Assembly: GCF_018397995.1 (NCBI RefSeq)
Contig: NZ_BBQH01000029.1
Span: 40,255-104,254, forward strand
Direction: 5' to 3'
DNA: 64,000 nucleotides
Source: Rhizomonospora bruguierae
GTDB taxonomy: Bacteria; Actinomycetota; Actinomycetes; Mycobacteriales; Micromonosporaceae
The position numbers were made by a program, and so were the translations under genes. Position 1 is the first letter of the stretch. Every line of letters begins with the position of its first letter. This document shows positions 8,795-17,819 of the stretch, piece by piece. The notes under the pieces are model-generated. The model had not been told where the DNA came from, ran no database searches, and saw nothing but the letters and a program-made list of their open reading frames with translations.

Positions 8795-9757
8795 ATGGCG
8801 CCCTTCCGGTCGGTCGCGGCCTACGTGCACACCCGCACGGGCGGGTTCGGTGTGGGGATCGTCAGCGAGGTGTTCGGCTACGACCGCACCGACCACGGCA
8901 TCCCCGCGTTCGACTTCACCGTGTGCGCCGAGACCCCCGGCCCGGTCCGCACGGACACCGGCCTCACCCTGATCGTCGACCACGGCCTGGACCGCCTCGC
9001 CGCCGCCGACCTGGTCATGATCATGTCCTGGGACGACTTCGGCCGCGAGCCGTCGCCCCCGGTCCTGGCGGCCATCCGCGCCGCGTACGACAACGGCGCC
9101 ACCATCGCCACCCACTGCACCGGCACCTTCGTCCTGGCCGCGACCGGCCTGCTCGACGGCAGGCGCGCCACCACCCACTGGCGCTGGGCGGACGCCCTCG
9201 CGCGCCGGTTCCCCGCCGTCGAGGTACTCCCCGAGGTGCTCTACATCGACGAGGGTCGTCTGGTCACCGGCGCGGGCGCCGCCGCCGGCGTCGACCTGTG
9301 CCTCTACCTGGTCCGCCGGGAGTACGGCGCCGCCGTGGCGACCGCCATCGCCCGCGACATGGTCGTCCCGCCGCACCGCGACGGCGGCCAGGCCCAGTTC
9401 GTCACCTCGCCCGTCCCCGCCGACTGCGACGACGACCGCCTCTCCGACGTCATCAACTGGGCCCGCGGCAACCTCCACGAACCCCTCACCGTGGAGACCC
9501 TCGCCGCCCGCGCGCTGATGAGCCCCCGCTCCTTCGCCCGCCATTTCAAGGCCGCCACCGGCGCCACCCCGCACGCCTGGCTGCTCGGCCAGCGCCTGCA
9601 CCGCGCCGAGGAACTGCTCGAGACCGCCGACGTGCCGATCGAGCAGATCGCCCGCCGGGTCGGCTTCGGCACCGCCGCCGCGCTGCGCGAGCAGTTCATC
9701 CGCCGCCGCGGCATCCCGCCCCGCGACTACCGCCGCACCTTCTCCCACACCCGCTAG
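8795..9757 (+). CDS. GlxA-family transcriptional regulator (DJ-1/PfpI-AraC)
   Basis: The 320-residue protein has an N-terminal DJ-1/PfpI-like domain (about 1-190) and two AraC-type helix-turn-helix motifs at the C-terminus (LTVETLAARALMSPRSFARHF and IEQIARRVGFGTAAALREQF). The DJ-1 elbow reads ATHCTGTFVLAA with a Cys, as often seen in the family. It is probably an activator of catabolic genes, but its target is unknown; it is not clearly part of the hydantoinase operon, as a 34-bp palindrome separates them. It is likely leaderless, with TACGCT (8782-8787) seven bases before the ATG. Confidence 0.85.
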   Translation: MAPFRSVAAYVHTRTGGFGVGIVSEVFGYDRTDHGIPAFDFTVCAETPGPVRTDTGLTLIVDHGLDRLAAADLVMIMSWDDFGREPSPPVLAAIRAAYDNGATIATHCTGTFVLAATGLLDGRRATTHWRWADALARRFPAVEVLPEVLYIDEGRLVTGAGAAAGVDLCLYLVRREYGAAVATAIARDMVVPPHRDGGQAQFVTSPVPADCDDDRLSDVINWARGNLHEPLTVETLAARALMSPRSFARHFKAATGATPHAWLLGQRLHRAEELLETADVPIEQIARRVGFGTAAALREQFIRRRGIPPRDYRRTFSHTR

Positions 9758-9836
9758 GCCCGTATTCTGCGGGTTTCCCGGCCATGCCGCTGGGATCTTC
9801 GACTCCTGCTGACCTGGCCACCGGCGGACGCGCGAG

Positions 9837-9870
9837 GTGACCCATCGTCGGCTAGCCGACGATGGGTCAC
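9837..9870. promoter_or_regulatory. perfect 34-bp palindrome (terminator or operator)
   Basis: Each half-site is GTGACCCATCGTCGGCT followed by its exact reverse complement, with no spacer. As RNA it would form a 15-bp stem with a CTAG tetraloop. It lies 80 bases after the GlxA-type gene and 57 bases before the -35 box of the hydantoinase operon. A factor-independent terminator without a U-tract, or a binding site for a dimeric regulator, are both possible. Confidence 0.6.
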
Positions 9871-9926
9871 CGATCGTAGCTCACGGTCCGACAAACCGGC
9901 CCCGACCAGGTTTTTCATCGCGAGTC

Positions 9927-9963
9927 TTTACAGCCTCGCCGGACCGGGCTACGTTGCGTGCAA
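9927..9963 (+). promoter_or_regulatory. promoter of the hydantoinase operon with candidate operator
   Basis: TTTACA (9927-9932) and TACGTT (9950-9955) are separated by 17 bases and fit a housekeeping sigma promoter. The inverted repeat TTGC-GT-GCAA (9954-9963) overlaps the start point and could be an operator for the LacI-type regulator encoded at the end of the cluster. The promoter is well supported by spacing; the operator is weak. Confidence 0.5.
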
Positions 9964-9990
9964 TCGTTTGGCGCGGTGGGAAGGAACTCC

Positions 9991-12090
9991 ATGGGCTACA
10001 TAACCGGACTCGATATCGGCGGAACGTTCACCGACGTGTCCGCAGTCTCGGTAGAGACCGGAGCCATCTACACGGCGAAGGCTCGTTCCACCCCGTGGGA
10101 CCTCGTCGAGGGGCTGGTGGAGGGCCTGGGTCTCGTTGCCGAGCAGGCCGGGCTGACCACGGAGGAACTGCTCGCCGACACGGTGAAGTTCGCCCATGGA
10201 ACGACCCAGACCTCCAATGTCATCTTCACCTGGGTGGGTGCGAAGACCGGCCTGATCACCACGCGGGGATTCGCCGACGAGATCCTCATCATGCGGGCCC
10301 GCGGCCGGGTCGCCGGGCTCGGGCTGGCCGATCGCCGCAAGCTGCGCGAGACGCAGAAGCCGCCGCAGATCGTGCCCAGGCACCTCATCGCCGAGGCCGC
10401 CGAGCGGATCGACCACCGCGGCCGGGTCCTGACCGGACTCACCCGGGAAGAGGCCACCCGGGTCGTCACCGAACTGCTGGACAAGGGCGTCGAGTCGATC
10501 GCCGTCTCGCTGCTGTGGGCGCAGGAGAACTCGGCGCACGAACTGCTCATCAAAGAGATCATCAACGAGCTGGCCCCCGGTATGCACGTCAGCCTCGGTC
10601 ACGAACTGGCCCGCGTGGCCGGCGAGTACGAGCGGGCCTCAACGGCAGTCATCAACGCATTCGTCGCTCCGACCGTCGAGCACTACCTAGACCGGCTCGT
10701 GGGGCGCATGACCGACCTGAAACTTCAGGCGCCCCTTCTCGTGCTCCAGGCCAGCGGCGGCGTCAACAGCGCCGAGGAGACCGTGCCGATCAAGACGATC
10801 GAAAGCGGCCCCGCCGCCGGCATGGTCGGCGTCAAGGCGCTGATGGACAACGTGGGCTACGACAACGTGATCGCCACCGACGTGGGGGGCACCACGTTCA
10901 AGGTCGGCCTGCTCGTCAACGGCCAGTGGTCGGTGACCCAAGAGACCATCATCAACCAGTACAGCCTGCTCATCCCCATGATCGACCTGGTCTCGATCGG
11001 AGCCGGCGGCGGCAGCATCGCCTGGGTCGACGACACGCGTCTGCGGATCGGCCCGCTGAGCGCGGGCGGCGATCCGGGCCCGGCCTGCTACGGCTGGGGC
11101 GGCACCCAGCCCACGGTTACCGATGCCGACCTGGTGCTCGGCTTCCTCAACCCCGACCGGTTCCTCGCCGGCCGGCTCTCGCTCAGCCGCGAGAAGGCGG
11201 AAGCCGCCATCAAGGAGCAGGTGGCCGACCGGTTGTTCGGCGGTGACGTGGTCAAGGCCGCGGCCGGGATCCGGCACATCGTCGACTCCCAGATGGGCGA
11301 CCTGGTTCGCAAGGCCACGATCGAACGCGGCCACGACCCGCGAGGCTTCGTCCTGGTCGCCTACGGCGGGGCGGGGCCGTTGCACGCCAGCGGGTATTCC
11401 CGGGGTATCGGCGTCAAGACGATTCTGGTTCCCCAGGCCGCCACCGGATTCTCCGCCTACGGCGCCGCGGCCAGCGACATCCAGCACTCCATCCATCGTT
11501 CGGTTCGCGCCGACCTGCTGGACGACCCCGCCGCGCTCGACCGGGCATACCTCGACATCGAAGAAGAGGCCCGCGCGCTCGTCGAGAAGCAGAACGTCTC
11601 CCGGTCGGACATCAGCTCTTCCCGGTGGGCGGAAATGCGCTACGAGCGGCAACTCCACGACGTGCGCGTCGATGCCAAGGACGCCGTCGGTGAGCAGGTC
11701 TCCGCTGGGCTGCGGGAGGCATTCATCGAACGCTATGAGGCGCTTTACGGCAGCAGCGCCACCCTGCCGAACGCCTCGCCGCAACTGCTGCGGATCGGCG
11801 TCGACGTCGTCGGGGCGATCACCAAGCCCACCGTTCACGAGCTCGAGCTGGAGGGCGAAGACGCCGGCGCAGCCCGGTCAGGTACCCGGCAGGTGTTCTG
11901 GCCCGAGCTCATGGAATGGGCGGAGACGCCGATCTACGACGGAACTTTGCTGCGGCCAGGCAACGTTTTTGCCGGCGCCGCGATTATCGAGCAGCCCGGT
12001 ACCACCATCGTTGTGCCGCCCGGCGCCACCTCCACGGTCGACCGTTTCGGAAACAACGTCATCCACCTGGCCGTAGGAGGCAGCAAGTGA
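9991..12090 (+). CDS. hyuA: hydantoinase/oxoprolinase family protein, subunit A
   Basis: The 699-residue protein has the HyuA layout: an N-terminal Hydant_A_N domain starting with the phosphate-binding GLDIGGTFTD, a central ATPase-like domain (VIATDVGGTTFKVGLL; SIGAGGGSIAWVD) and a C-terminal domain. The family includes ATP-dependent N-methylhydantoinase, 5-oxoprolinase and acetone/acetophenone carboxylase subunits, which activate a carbonyl by phosphorylation. GGGAAGGAA precedes the ATG. The subunit B gene overlaps by four bases. The substrate is not determinable; the neighbouring FAH and RraA genes point to catabolism of an imported carbonyl or ring compound. Confidence 0.85.
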   Translation: MGYITGLDIGGTFTDVSAVSVETGAIYTAKARSTPWDLVEGLVEGLGLVAEQAGLTTEELLADTVKFAHGTTQTSNVIFTWVGAKTGLITTRGFADEILIMRARGRVAGLGLADRRKLRETQKPPQIVPRHLIAEAAERIDHRGRVLTGLTREEATRVVTELLDKGVESIAVSLLWAQENSAHELLIKEIINELAPGMHVSLGHELARVAGEYERASTAVINAFVAPTVEHYLDRLVGRMTDLKLQAPLLVLQASGGVNSAEETVPIKTIESGPAAGMVGVKALMDNVGYDNVIATDVGGTTFKVGLLVNGQWSVTQETIINQYSLLIPMIDLVSIGAGGGSIAWVDDTRLRIGPLSAGGDPGPACYGWGGTQPTVTDADLVLGFLNPDRFLAGRLSLSREKAEAAIKEQVADRLFGGDVVKAAAGIRHIVDSQMGDLVRKATIERGHDPRGFVLVAYGGAGPLHASGYSRGIGVKTILVPQAATGFSAYGAAASDIQHSIHRSVRADLLDDPAALDRAYLDIEEEARALVEKQNVSRSDISSSRWAEMRYERQLHDVRVDAKDAVGEQVSAGLREAFIERYEALYGSSATLPNASPQLLRIGVDVVGAITKPTVHELELEGEDAGAARSGTRQVFWPELMEWAETPIYDGTLLRPGNVFAGAAIIEQPGTTIVVPPGATSTVDRFGNNVIHLAVGGSK

Positions 12091-14309
12091 GCGAGAACCT
12101 TGACCCCGTCACCTTCGAGGTGATCTGGCACCGGCTGCTGGACACCACGGAGGAAATGGGCATCAAGTACATGCGCACCTCCGGATCGCCCATCCTCGTC
12201 GGCGCGTACGACGCCAGTACCGGAATCTGCCTGCCCGACGGCCAGCTCGTCGCCATGGGGCCCTACATCACCACGCAGGCGCACGTCCTCCGGCTGATCA
12301 TCGACTCGGTGATCAAGAAGCGCCAGGCGGCTCCCGGTCTCGGCCCCGGCGACATGTACATCTGCAACGACCCCTACCTGGGTGCCACCCACCAGCCGGA
12401 CGTCGCCACCGTGGCGCCGTTCTTCGTCGGCGACCAGCTCAGCGCCTGGGTCGGCTCCTCCGGACACTGGCTCGACATCGGCGGATCCGAGCCCGGTGGC
12501 TTCAACATGAACGCGACGAGCGTCTTCGACGAGGGGCTGCGCCTGCCGCCGACCCGGATCGTCGAGAACGGCTCCGTCCGCGAGGACCTCGTTGAACTGA
12601 TCATGAGCCAGGTGCGTGAGCCGCTGGTGGAGTTGGACCTGCGCGGCCAGATCGTCTCCAACGAGGCCGGAATCCAGCGCCTCACCGAGATTTTCGACGA
12701 CTACGGCAGCGACGCGGTCACCGCGGTGATGAAGGAGGGAATCTCGCATGTGGAGCGCCGGCTGCGCGCCCGGCTGCGCTCCCTGCCCGACGGCGTCTGG
12801 CGCGAGGTGCAGTTCCTCGACCACGACGGCCACAAGCCGAACCTGCGCCGCATCGTCTGCACGATCACCAAGCGCGGCGACCGGCTGAGTATCGACTTTA
12901 CCGGCACCGATCCCCAGGTCGAGGGCTTCGCGAACGCCGCGTACGGCGGCCTGCGCGCCTCCACCCTCAGCGCCGTGTGCATCCTGCTCGGCTACGACCT
13001 CACCTGGAACGACGGCATCGCCCGCTGCGTGGACATCGTGGCGCCGCCGGGCACCGCGATGACCGCGGAATACCCCACTCCGGTGTCGATGGCCACCATC
13101 TCGGCGATCATCGTCAACCTCAACCTGGTGTTCGCGGCCCTGTCGAAGATGCTGCTCTCCAGCCCCAAGCACCACGACGAGGCCATGGCCAACTGGTGCG
13201 GTACCTCGCTCGGCGTCTCGATGCTCGGGTACAACGACCGCGGCCTGATGACCGTGGCCCCCGAATCCAGTCACTTCGCCGCCGGCGGCGGGGCCCGCAC
13301 CTATGCCGACGGCGTCGACACCGGCGGCATCATCATCAACACCACGGCCAACATCCCCTCGATCGAGCAGACCGAGGCCGAGTACCCGTTGCTCTATCTC
13401 TTCCGGCGGCAGCTTCGGGACTCGGGCGGCCCCGGCAAGTACCGCGGCGGCATGTCGGCCGGAGTGGCCATCGCCCCGTACGGGGCGATGGGGGACATGC
13501 ACACGACCTTCGCCGGTGTCGGCGCCGACACCCCGAACGCCTTCGGCCTGGGCGGCGGCCTGCCGGGTGCGGCGGTGCGGTTCGTGCGCTACGTGGATTC
13601 TGGCCTGCCCGACCTCCTCGCGGCGGGCGCGGAACTGCCGGGCTCCGAGGAGACCCTGCCGGGTGACGCCCGGGTCACGGGCATCAACCGCGCGCTCGCG
13701 CTGTTCGAGACCGACACCATCGAGTACCACAACTGGCAGGGCGGCGGCGGGTACGGCGACCCCATCGAACGCTCCGCCGACCGGGTGGCGGCCGACGTCC
13801 TGGCCCAGGCCGTTTCGGTGCGGGTGGCGCTGGACGTCTACGGAGTGGTCGTGACCGACGGCGGCGAGGTCGACGTCGAAGCGACGGCCGCCGCGCGGGA
13901 CGCGATCGTGAGCGGGCGCCTGGCCACGGCAAAGCCCGCCCGCGATGTCCTCGGGCGGCCGGATCCGATCCTGGACGCGGCAACCGGCGAGCCCCGGGTG
14001 GCCGGTGCGACCGGCCGGTCGAGCTACGGCGACCTCGTGGACTTCGACTTCGCCGCCAACGAGGCCCGGTGCGCGCGTTGCTCCTGGAACCTGGGCAGCG
14101 CGGACGCCGACTTCAAGTACGGATGCCTGGTGGAGGTGAGCCCGGTCGCCGTGGCCGGACCCGCCCGCGGCCAGGACTACGGACGCGACGCCGTCATGCT
14201 CCGCCGGTTCTACTGCCCCGGCTGTGCCCGCCAGATCGAGGCGGAGGTGGCCGCCCCCGAGGGTCCGCACGCTCTGTTCCACCTGCGGTCCCCGGCGGGG
14301 CAGGACTGA
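12087..14309 (+). CDS. hyuB: hydantoinase/oxoprolinase subunit B with C-terminal zinc-ribbon-like extension
   Basis: The first ~560 residues of this 740-residue protein are a HyuB domain (DPVTFEVIWHRLLDTTEEMG, YICNDPYLGATHQPD, GYGDPIER). The last ~80 residues add a cysteine pattern CARC ... C ... CPGC resembling the small gamma subunit of acetone/acetophenone carboxylases, here fused to subunit B. GTG overlaps the hyuA stop and has GTAGGAGG (12073-12080) upstream. It should form the catalytic complex with HyuA. The fusion hints at a carboxylase-like rather than simple hydrolase reaction, which is inference. Confidence 0.83.
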   Translation: MSENLDPVTFEVIWHRLLDTTEEMGIKYMRTSGSPILVGAYDASTGICLPDGQLVAMGPYITTQAHVLRLIIDSVIKKRQAAPGLGPGDMYICNDPYLGATHQPDVATVAPFFVGDQLSAWVGSSGHWLDIGGSEPGGFNMNATSVFDEGLRLPPTRIVENGSVREDLVELIMSQVREPLVELDLRGQIVSNEAGIQRLTEIFDDYGSDAVTAVMKEGISHVERRLRARLRSLPDGVWREVQFLDHDGHKPNLRRIVCTITKRGDRLSIDFTGTDPQVEGFANAAYGGLRASTLSAVCILLGYDLTWNDGIARCVDIVAPPGTAMTAEYPTPVSMATISAIIVNLNLVFAALSKMLLSSPKHHDEAMANWCGTSLGVSMLGYNDRGLMTVAPESSHFAAGGGARTYADGVDTGGIIINTTANIPSIEQTEAEYPLLYLFRRQLRDSGGPGKYRGGMSAGVAIAPYGAMGDMHTTFAGVGADTPNAFGLGGGLPGAAVRFVRYVDSGLPDLLAAGAELPGSEETLPGDARVTGINRALALFETDTIEYHNWQGGGGYGDPIERSADRVAADVLAQAVSVRVALDVYGVVVTDGGEVDVEATAAARDAIVSGRLATAKPARDVLGRPDPILDAATGEPRVAGATGRSSYGDLVDFDFAANEARCARCSWNLGSADADFKYGCLVEVSPVAVAGPARGQDYGRDAVMLRRFYCPGCARQIEAEVAAPEGPHALFHLRSPAGQD

Positions 14310-14328
14310 CCGGGCGGCGGTGGGTGAC

Positions 14329-14961
14329 ATGGCACGCAACGTCGTACATCCGGACTACGCGCCCTGGTCGGACATCCCGTCGTCCGTCGCGTCGGATTGC
14401 CTGGATCGCTTCGCGGCGATGTCCTCGGCGATCCGCCCGTTGACCGGGATGGGGGTCGTCGGCCCGGCGCACACGCTGCGAACGGTGGTCGGCGACAACG
14501 CCTCCATCCACCGGGAGCTCACCTCGGTCGCCGCGGGCAGCGTGCTCGTCATCGATGCCGGCGGGTACGACGACCGTGCCGTCTGGGGTGACGTGCTGGC
14601 CCTCGCCGCCACCATGCGTGGCATCCTGGGCGTGGTGATCGACGGGGCCGTTCGCGACGTCGACGACATGACCGCCGCGGGGTTCCCGGTCTTCGCCCGG
14701 GGAACCTCCCCGGCCGGGCCGCACAAGAGCGGCGGCGGCGTTTCCGCCACCCGCATCAGTTGCGGCGGGGTGCCGGTGAATCCGGGCGACCTGATTGTCG
14801 GCGACTCCGACGGGGTCACCGTGGTGCCCGGCGACCTCGTGGATGCCACCTATCAGCGTGCCCGGGCCCGACTCGAGCTCGAGCACACTTGGAAAGAAAA
14901 GATCAGGGCCGGAATCCCCAGCAGTGTCGTTATGGGATTAGCCGATCCGGACGAGAGTTGA
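14329..14961 (+). CDS. RraA-family protein (aldolase/decarboxylase-like)
   Basis: The 210-residue protein has the RraA/HMG-aldolase fold signature: the GVVIDGAVRDVDDM loop with the Asp-x5-Arg-Asp metal site and VAAGSVLVIDAGG. Members with this site are divalent-metal 4-hydroxy-4-methyl-2-oxoglutarate/4-carboxy-4-hydroxy-2-oxoadipate aldolases or oxaloacetate decarboxylases; others only inhibit RNase E. In a catabolic operon an aldolase or decarboxylase is more likely. It starts 19 bases after hyuB; an in-frame GTG at 14320 is an alternative start. Confidence 0.8.
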   Translation: MARNVVHPDYAPWSDIPSSVASDCLDRFAAMSSAIRPLTGMGVVGPAHTLRTVVGDNASIHRELTSVAAGSVLVIDAGGYDDRAVWGDVLALAATMRGILGVVIDGAVRDVDDMTAAGFPVFARGTSPAGPHKSGGGVSATRISCGGVPVNPGDLIVGDSDGVTVVPGDLVDATYQRARARLELEHTWKEKIRAGIPSSVVMGLADPDES

Positions 14962-14971
14962 GGAACCAATC

Positions 14972-15847
14972 GTGCAGATTTCACGGCTGAGGCAGTGCGG
15001 TGTCACCCAGTTCGCCGCCCGGTTGAGCGAACAGGACGCGTGGGTGCCGGTGCCGAACCTGGGCGTCGAAGCACGCACCACGGCTGACGTCATCGAACAG
15101 TCGGCCACAATTCGGGCGCGTCTGGCGCAGGGCAATGCCTCGACGCTTGCCGATGGCCAGCCGGCGCTGGAGTGCCCCGTCGTCGCCCCGTCGAAGATTC
15201 TTGCCATCGGCCTGAACTACCTGGACCACATCAAGGAAACCGGGGCCACCCAGCCGGAACGGCCGATCCTGTTCGCGAAGTACGCCAACGCGCTCGCCGG
15301 GCCGACGGACCCGACGATCCTCGACCCGCGCCTGACCAGCGAGCTCGACTACGAGGCCGAACTCGCCGTGATCATCGGCCGGGCGGCTCGCCGCCTCACC
15401 GATGAGAACGCGCTGGACAGCGTCTTTGGCTACGCGGTGGCCAACGATGTCTCGGCCCGCGACTGGCAGCGCACCGACGCGCAATTCTCCCGCTCGAAGA
15501 GCTACGACACCTTCTGCCCCATCGGTCCCTGGCTCACCTCCGCCGACGAGATCGCCGATCCGCAGGATCTGCGGATCACCTCGCGGGTCAACGGCGAGGT
15601 CCGACAGGACTCCACGACGGCGCAGATGCTCTTTTCCGTTCGGGAGCTTCTCGTGTACCTGAGTTCGACCATGACCCTGTATCCGGGTGACGTCATTCTC
15701 ACCGGCACCCCGCCCGGAGTGGGCCTGGGCTTCCGCCCGCCGGTCTTCCTCCAGCCCGGCGACACCGTGGAGTGCGAAATCGCCGGGCTGGGCCGGATCG
15801 GTAACACCGTCGAGCTCGACCCCGCCTACCGGAACGATGGCCGCTAG
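14972..15847 (+). CDS. fumarylacetoacetate hydrolase (FAH) family protein
   Basis: The 291-residue protein has a short N-terminal domain and a FAH core from about residue 75: ILAIGLNYLDHIKETG, the metal-binding ELDYEAELAVIIG acids, NDVSARDWQ and GDVILTGTPPGVGLG. The family cleaves or decarboxylates beta-diketo and 2-oxo acids (for example acylpyruvate hydrolase or oxaloacetate decarboxylase). TGAGGAA precedes the GTG. Placed after the RraA-like gene, it probably handles a late oxo-acid intermediate of the pathway. The exact reaction is unknown. Confidence 0.83.
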   Translation: MQISRLRQCGVTQFAARLSEQDAWVPVPNLGVEARTTADVIEQSATIRARLAQGNASTLADGQPALECPVVAPSKILAIGLNYLDHIKETGATQPERPILFAKYANALAGPTDPTILDPRLTSELDYEAELAVIIGRAARRLTDENALDSVFGYAVANDVSARDWQRTDAQFSRSKSYDTFCPIGPWLTSADEIADPQDLRITSRVNGEVRQDSTTAQMLFSVRELLVYLSSTMTLYPGDVILTGTPPGVGLGFRPPVFLQPGDTVECEIAGLGRIGNTVELDPAYRNDGR

Positions 15848-15880
15848 GAAGTGACCAGGAACGGTCGGGAGGAGCAAGAA

Positions 15881-16666
15881 ATGAGGGCAGGGACAAGGGC
15901 GGCGCAGGTCGAGCTGCGCGACGTCGGGATGCGGTTCGGCGAGCGCGAGGTCACCCGCGGCATCGACCTGGTTGTCCCGGCCGGGCAGGTGCTCTCCATC
16001 GTCGGACCATCGGGCTGCGGCAAGACCACGCTCCTGCGGGCCATCGCCGGGCTGCTGACGCCGGCGCGGGGTGCCGTCGTTGTCGACGGCGAGACGGTTC
16101 AGGCGACTCCCGACGGCGTGGCCATGGTTTTCCAGCAGTTCGGGCTGTTCCCGTGGAAGACCGTGGAGGCCAACGTCGCGTACGGCGTGCGGGTGCGCGG
16201 CGCGTCGAAGCGCAGCGCGTTGCAGCAGACCAGGCACTTGATCGACATGGTCGGGCTGGGCGGGTTCGAGAAGGCGTACCCGCATCAGCTCTCGGGTGGA
16301 ATGCAGCAGCGGGCGGGGCTCGCCAGGGCGCTGGCCGTGCAACCGCGTGTGCTGTTGATGGACGAGCCGTTCGGCGCTCTCGACGCGCAGACCCGGGAGG
16401 TGCTCCAGTACGAGATGCTCCGGCTCCGGCAGGAGTACTCGGCAACGATGATCTTCGTTACCCACTCGATCGACGAGGCGGTGCTCTTCGGCGACCGGGT
16501 TGCCGTGCTCGGCGGCCGCCCGAGCAGCGTCCTGGAGTTGATCGACATCGGCCTGCCGAAGCCGCGCGATCGGGCCGTCTCCCGGTCGCCGGAATTCCTC
16601 GACCTGCGTGAGCACATCTGGGGCCTCGTCATGGGCGATGGGGCCAAGGAACCGGAAGGAGCCTGA
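15881..16666 (+). CDS. ABC transporter ATPase, nitrate/sulfonate/taurine type
   Basis: The 261-residue ATPase has Walker A GPSGCGKTT, Q-loop QQFGLFPWK, signature LSGGMQQR and Walker B LLMDEPFGALD, closest in style to SsuB/TauB/ThiZ. It would energise the two permeases at 17820 and 18581. ATG at 15881 with GGAGGAG six bases upstream is preferred over the upstream GTG at 15851. It belongs to the same transcript as the catabolic genes, so the importer most likely brings in their substrate. Confidence 0.88.
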   Translation: MRAGTRAAQVELRDVGMRFGEREVTRGIDLVVPAGQVLSIVGPSGCGKTTLLRAIAGLLTPARGAVVVDGETVQATPDGVAMVFQQFGLFPWKTVEANVAYGVRVRGASKRSALQQTRHLIDMVGLGGFEKAYPHQLSGGMQQRAGLARALAVQPRVLLMDEPFGALDAQTREVLQYEMLRLRQEYSATMIFVTHSIDEAVLFGDRVAVLGGRPSSVLELIDIGLPKPRDRAVSRSPEFLDLREHIWGLVMGDGAKEPEGA

Positions 16667-16704
16667 CCAACCACATTCCCCGGACGGGGGTGCCGGATCA
16701 ACGT

Positions 16705-16723
16705 TCCGGAACCCGTTTCCGGA
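16705..16723. promoter_or_regulatory. intercistronic hairpin before the binding-protein gene
   Basis: Arms TCCGGAA and TTCCGGA flank a five-base loop in the 92-base gap between the ATPase and lipoprotein genes. Such stems often stabilise binding-protein mRNA or partly terminate. There is no direct evidence for either here. Confidence 0.35.
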
Positions 16724-16758
16724 TCCCGTGCGCCAGATAGAAGAAGGAGCTGTGAAAG

Positions 16759-17781
16759 ATGAAAGCTACACGTTTACGGGCGGCCGCCGGAGCAATCGCG
16801 GTTGCGCTGCTACTGACCGCCTGCGGCGGCGGTGACGGCGCGAAATCGGGGTCCGGCAAGAGTCTGACCCTGGGGATCGCCGGCATACCGCCGATCTACC
16901 TGATGTCCGTCGCTTACGTCGCGGAAGAGCAGGGCTACTTCTCCGACCTGGGCGTCGACGTGAAGTTGCGGCAGTTCGCGACGTCGAACGACGTCGGCCG
17001 TGCGGTCACCTCGGGCGAAATTCCCGCCGGCTTCGTCGGGACGCCGCTGGCGCTCTCGATGCGGTCCTCGGGCAGCCCGATCGCCGGCGTTCTCGGCTTC
17101 GAGGCGTCCAGTTACCTCGTCGGCTCCGCCGACGCGGCGGTCGCCACCTGCGAAGACCTCAAGGGTAAGACCATCGCCATCGACGCGGCCGGAGCGCCGA
17201 AGGCGATCGCGCTGTCGGCGATGCTGACGTCCTGCGGCCTGAAGGACAGCGACGTCAGTGCCGTCGGCGTCGGTGGAACGCAGTCACCCGATGTCATGAT
17301 CGCCAAGCAGGTCGACACGGCGGTCCTGCACCCGGACGAACTGGCCATGGTACAGGAGAAGCGGGAAACGAAGATCGTCACCCGCATCACCGACGCCGAC
17401 CCGCTCATGCACTTCTTCATGATGATCGCCAACGAGAAGGTTATCGCCGACGCGGACGGCAAGAACGGTCTGGCCGCAGCGGTCGCCGCCCTTCGCAAGG
17501 CCATCGTCTTCATCAGCGACCCGGCCAACAGCGACAAGGTCGCGGACGTCGCCGCGAAGATGAGCGGTCGTACCCCGACGGTCGCCAAATCCGCGCTGGC
17601 CGACTACCTGAAGATCGGCTACTGGCCGACCGACGGCGCCGGGCTCAGCAGGGACCGCATCGAGCACGTGCTCCAGCAGCAGGTGGAAGCCGGCAACATC
17701 AAGGCCGACAAGCAGCCGAAGTACGACGAGGTCGTGGATCCGAGCATCTTCGAGGCGGCGACCGCGCTGCTGGACAAGTAA
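16759..17781 (+). CDS. ABC transporter substrate-binding lipoprotein (NMT1/SsuA-like)
   Basis: The 340-residue protein begins with a lipoprotein signal peptide (lipobox LLTAC, Cys22) followed by a GGGDG linker. The mature part is an NMT1/SsuA-type periplasmic-binding fold (YLMSVAYVAEEQGYFSDLG, VTSGEIPAGFVG, CEDLKGKTIAI). It is anchored outside the membrane and captures the substrate for the two downstream permeases. Relatives bind sulfonates, nitrate, pyrimidine thiamine precursors or riboflavin; none can be chosen. GAAGGAG upstream of ATG supports the start. Confidence 0.87.
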   Translation: MKATRLRAAAGAIAVALLLTACGGGDGAKSGSGKSLTLGIAGIPPIYLMSVAYVAEEQGYFSDLGVDVKLRQFATSNDVGRAVTSGEIPAGFVGTPLALSMRSSGSPIAGVLGFEASSYLVGSADAAVATCEDLKGKTIAIDAAGAPKAIALSAMLTSCGLKDSDVSAVGVGGTQSPDVMIAKQVDTAVLHPDELAMVQEKRETKIVTRITDADPLMHFFMMIANEKVIADADGKNGLAAAVAALRKAIVFISDPANSDKVADVAAKMSGRTPTVAKSALADYLKIGYWPTDGAGLSRDRIEHVLQQQVEAGNIKADKQPKYDEVVDPSIFEAATALLDK

Positions 17782-17819
17782 CGGTAGCTGGGGGCATTCA
17801 GGCTGTTAGAGGTGTGCTC

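Noticed and set aside
11934..14339. 801-codon minus-strand frame opposite hyuB
   Set aside because: No recognisable motif and complete overlap with a clear HyuB gene; typical antisense shadow in high-GC DNA.
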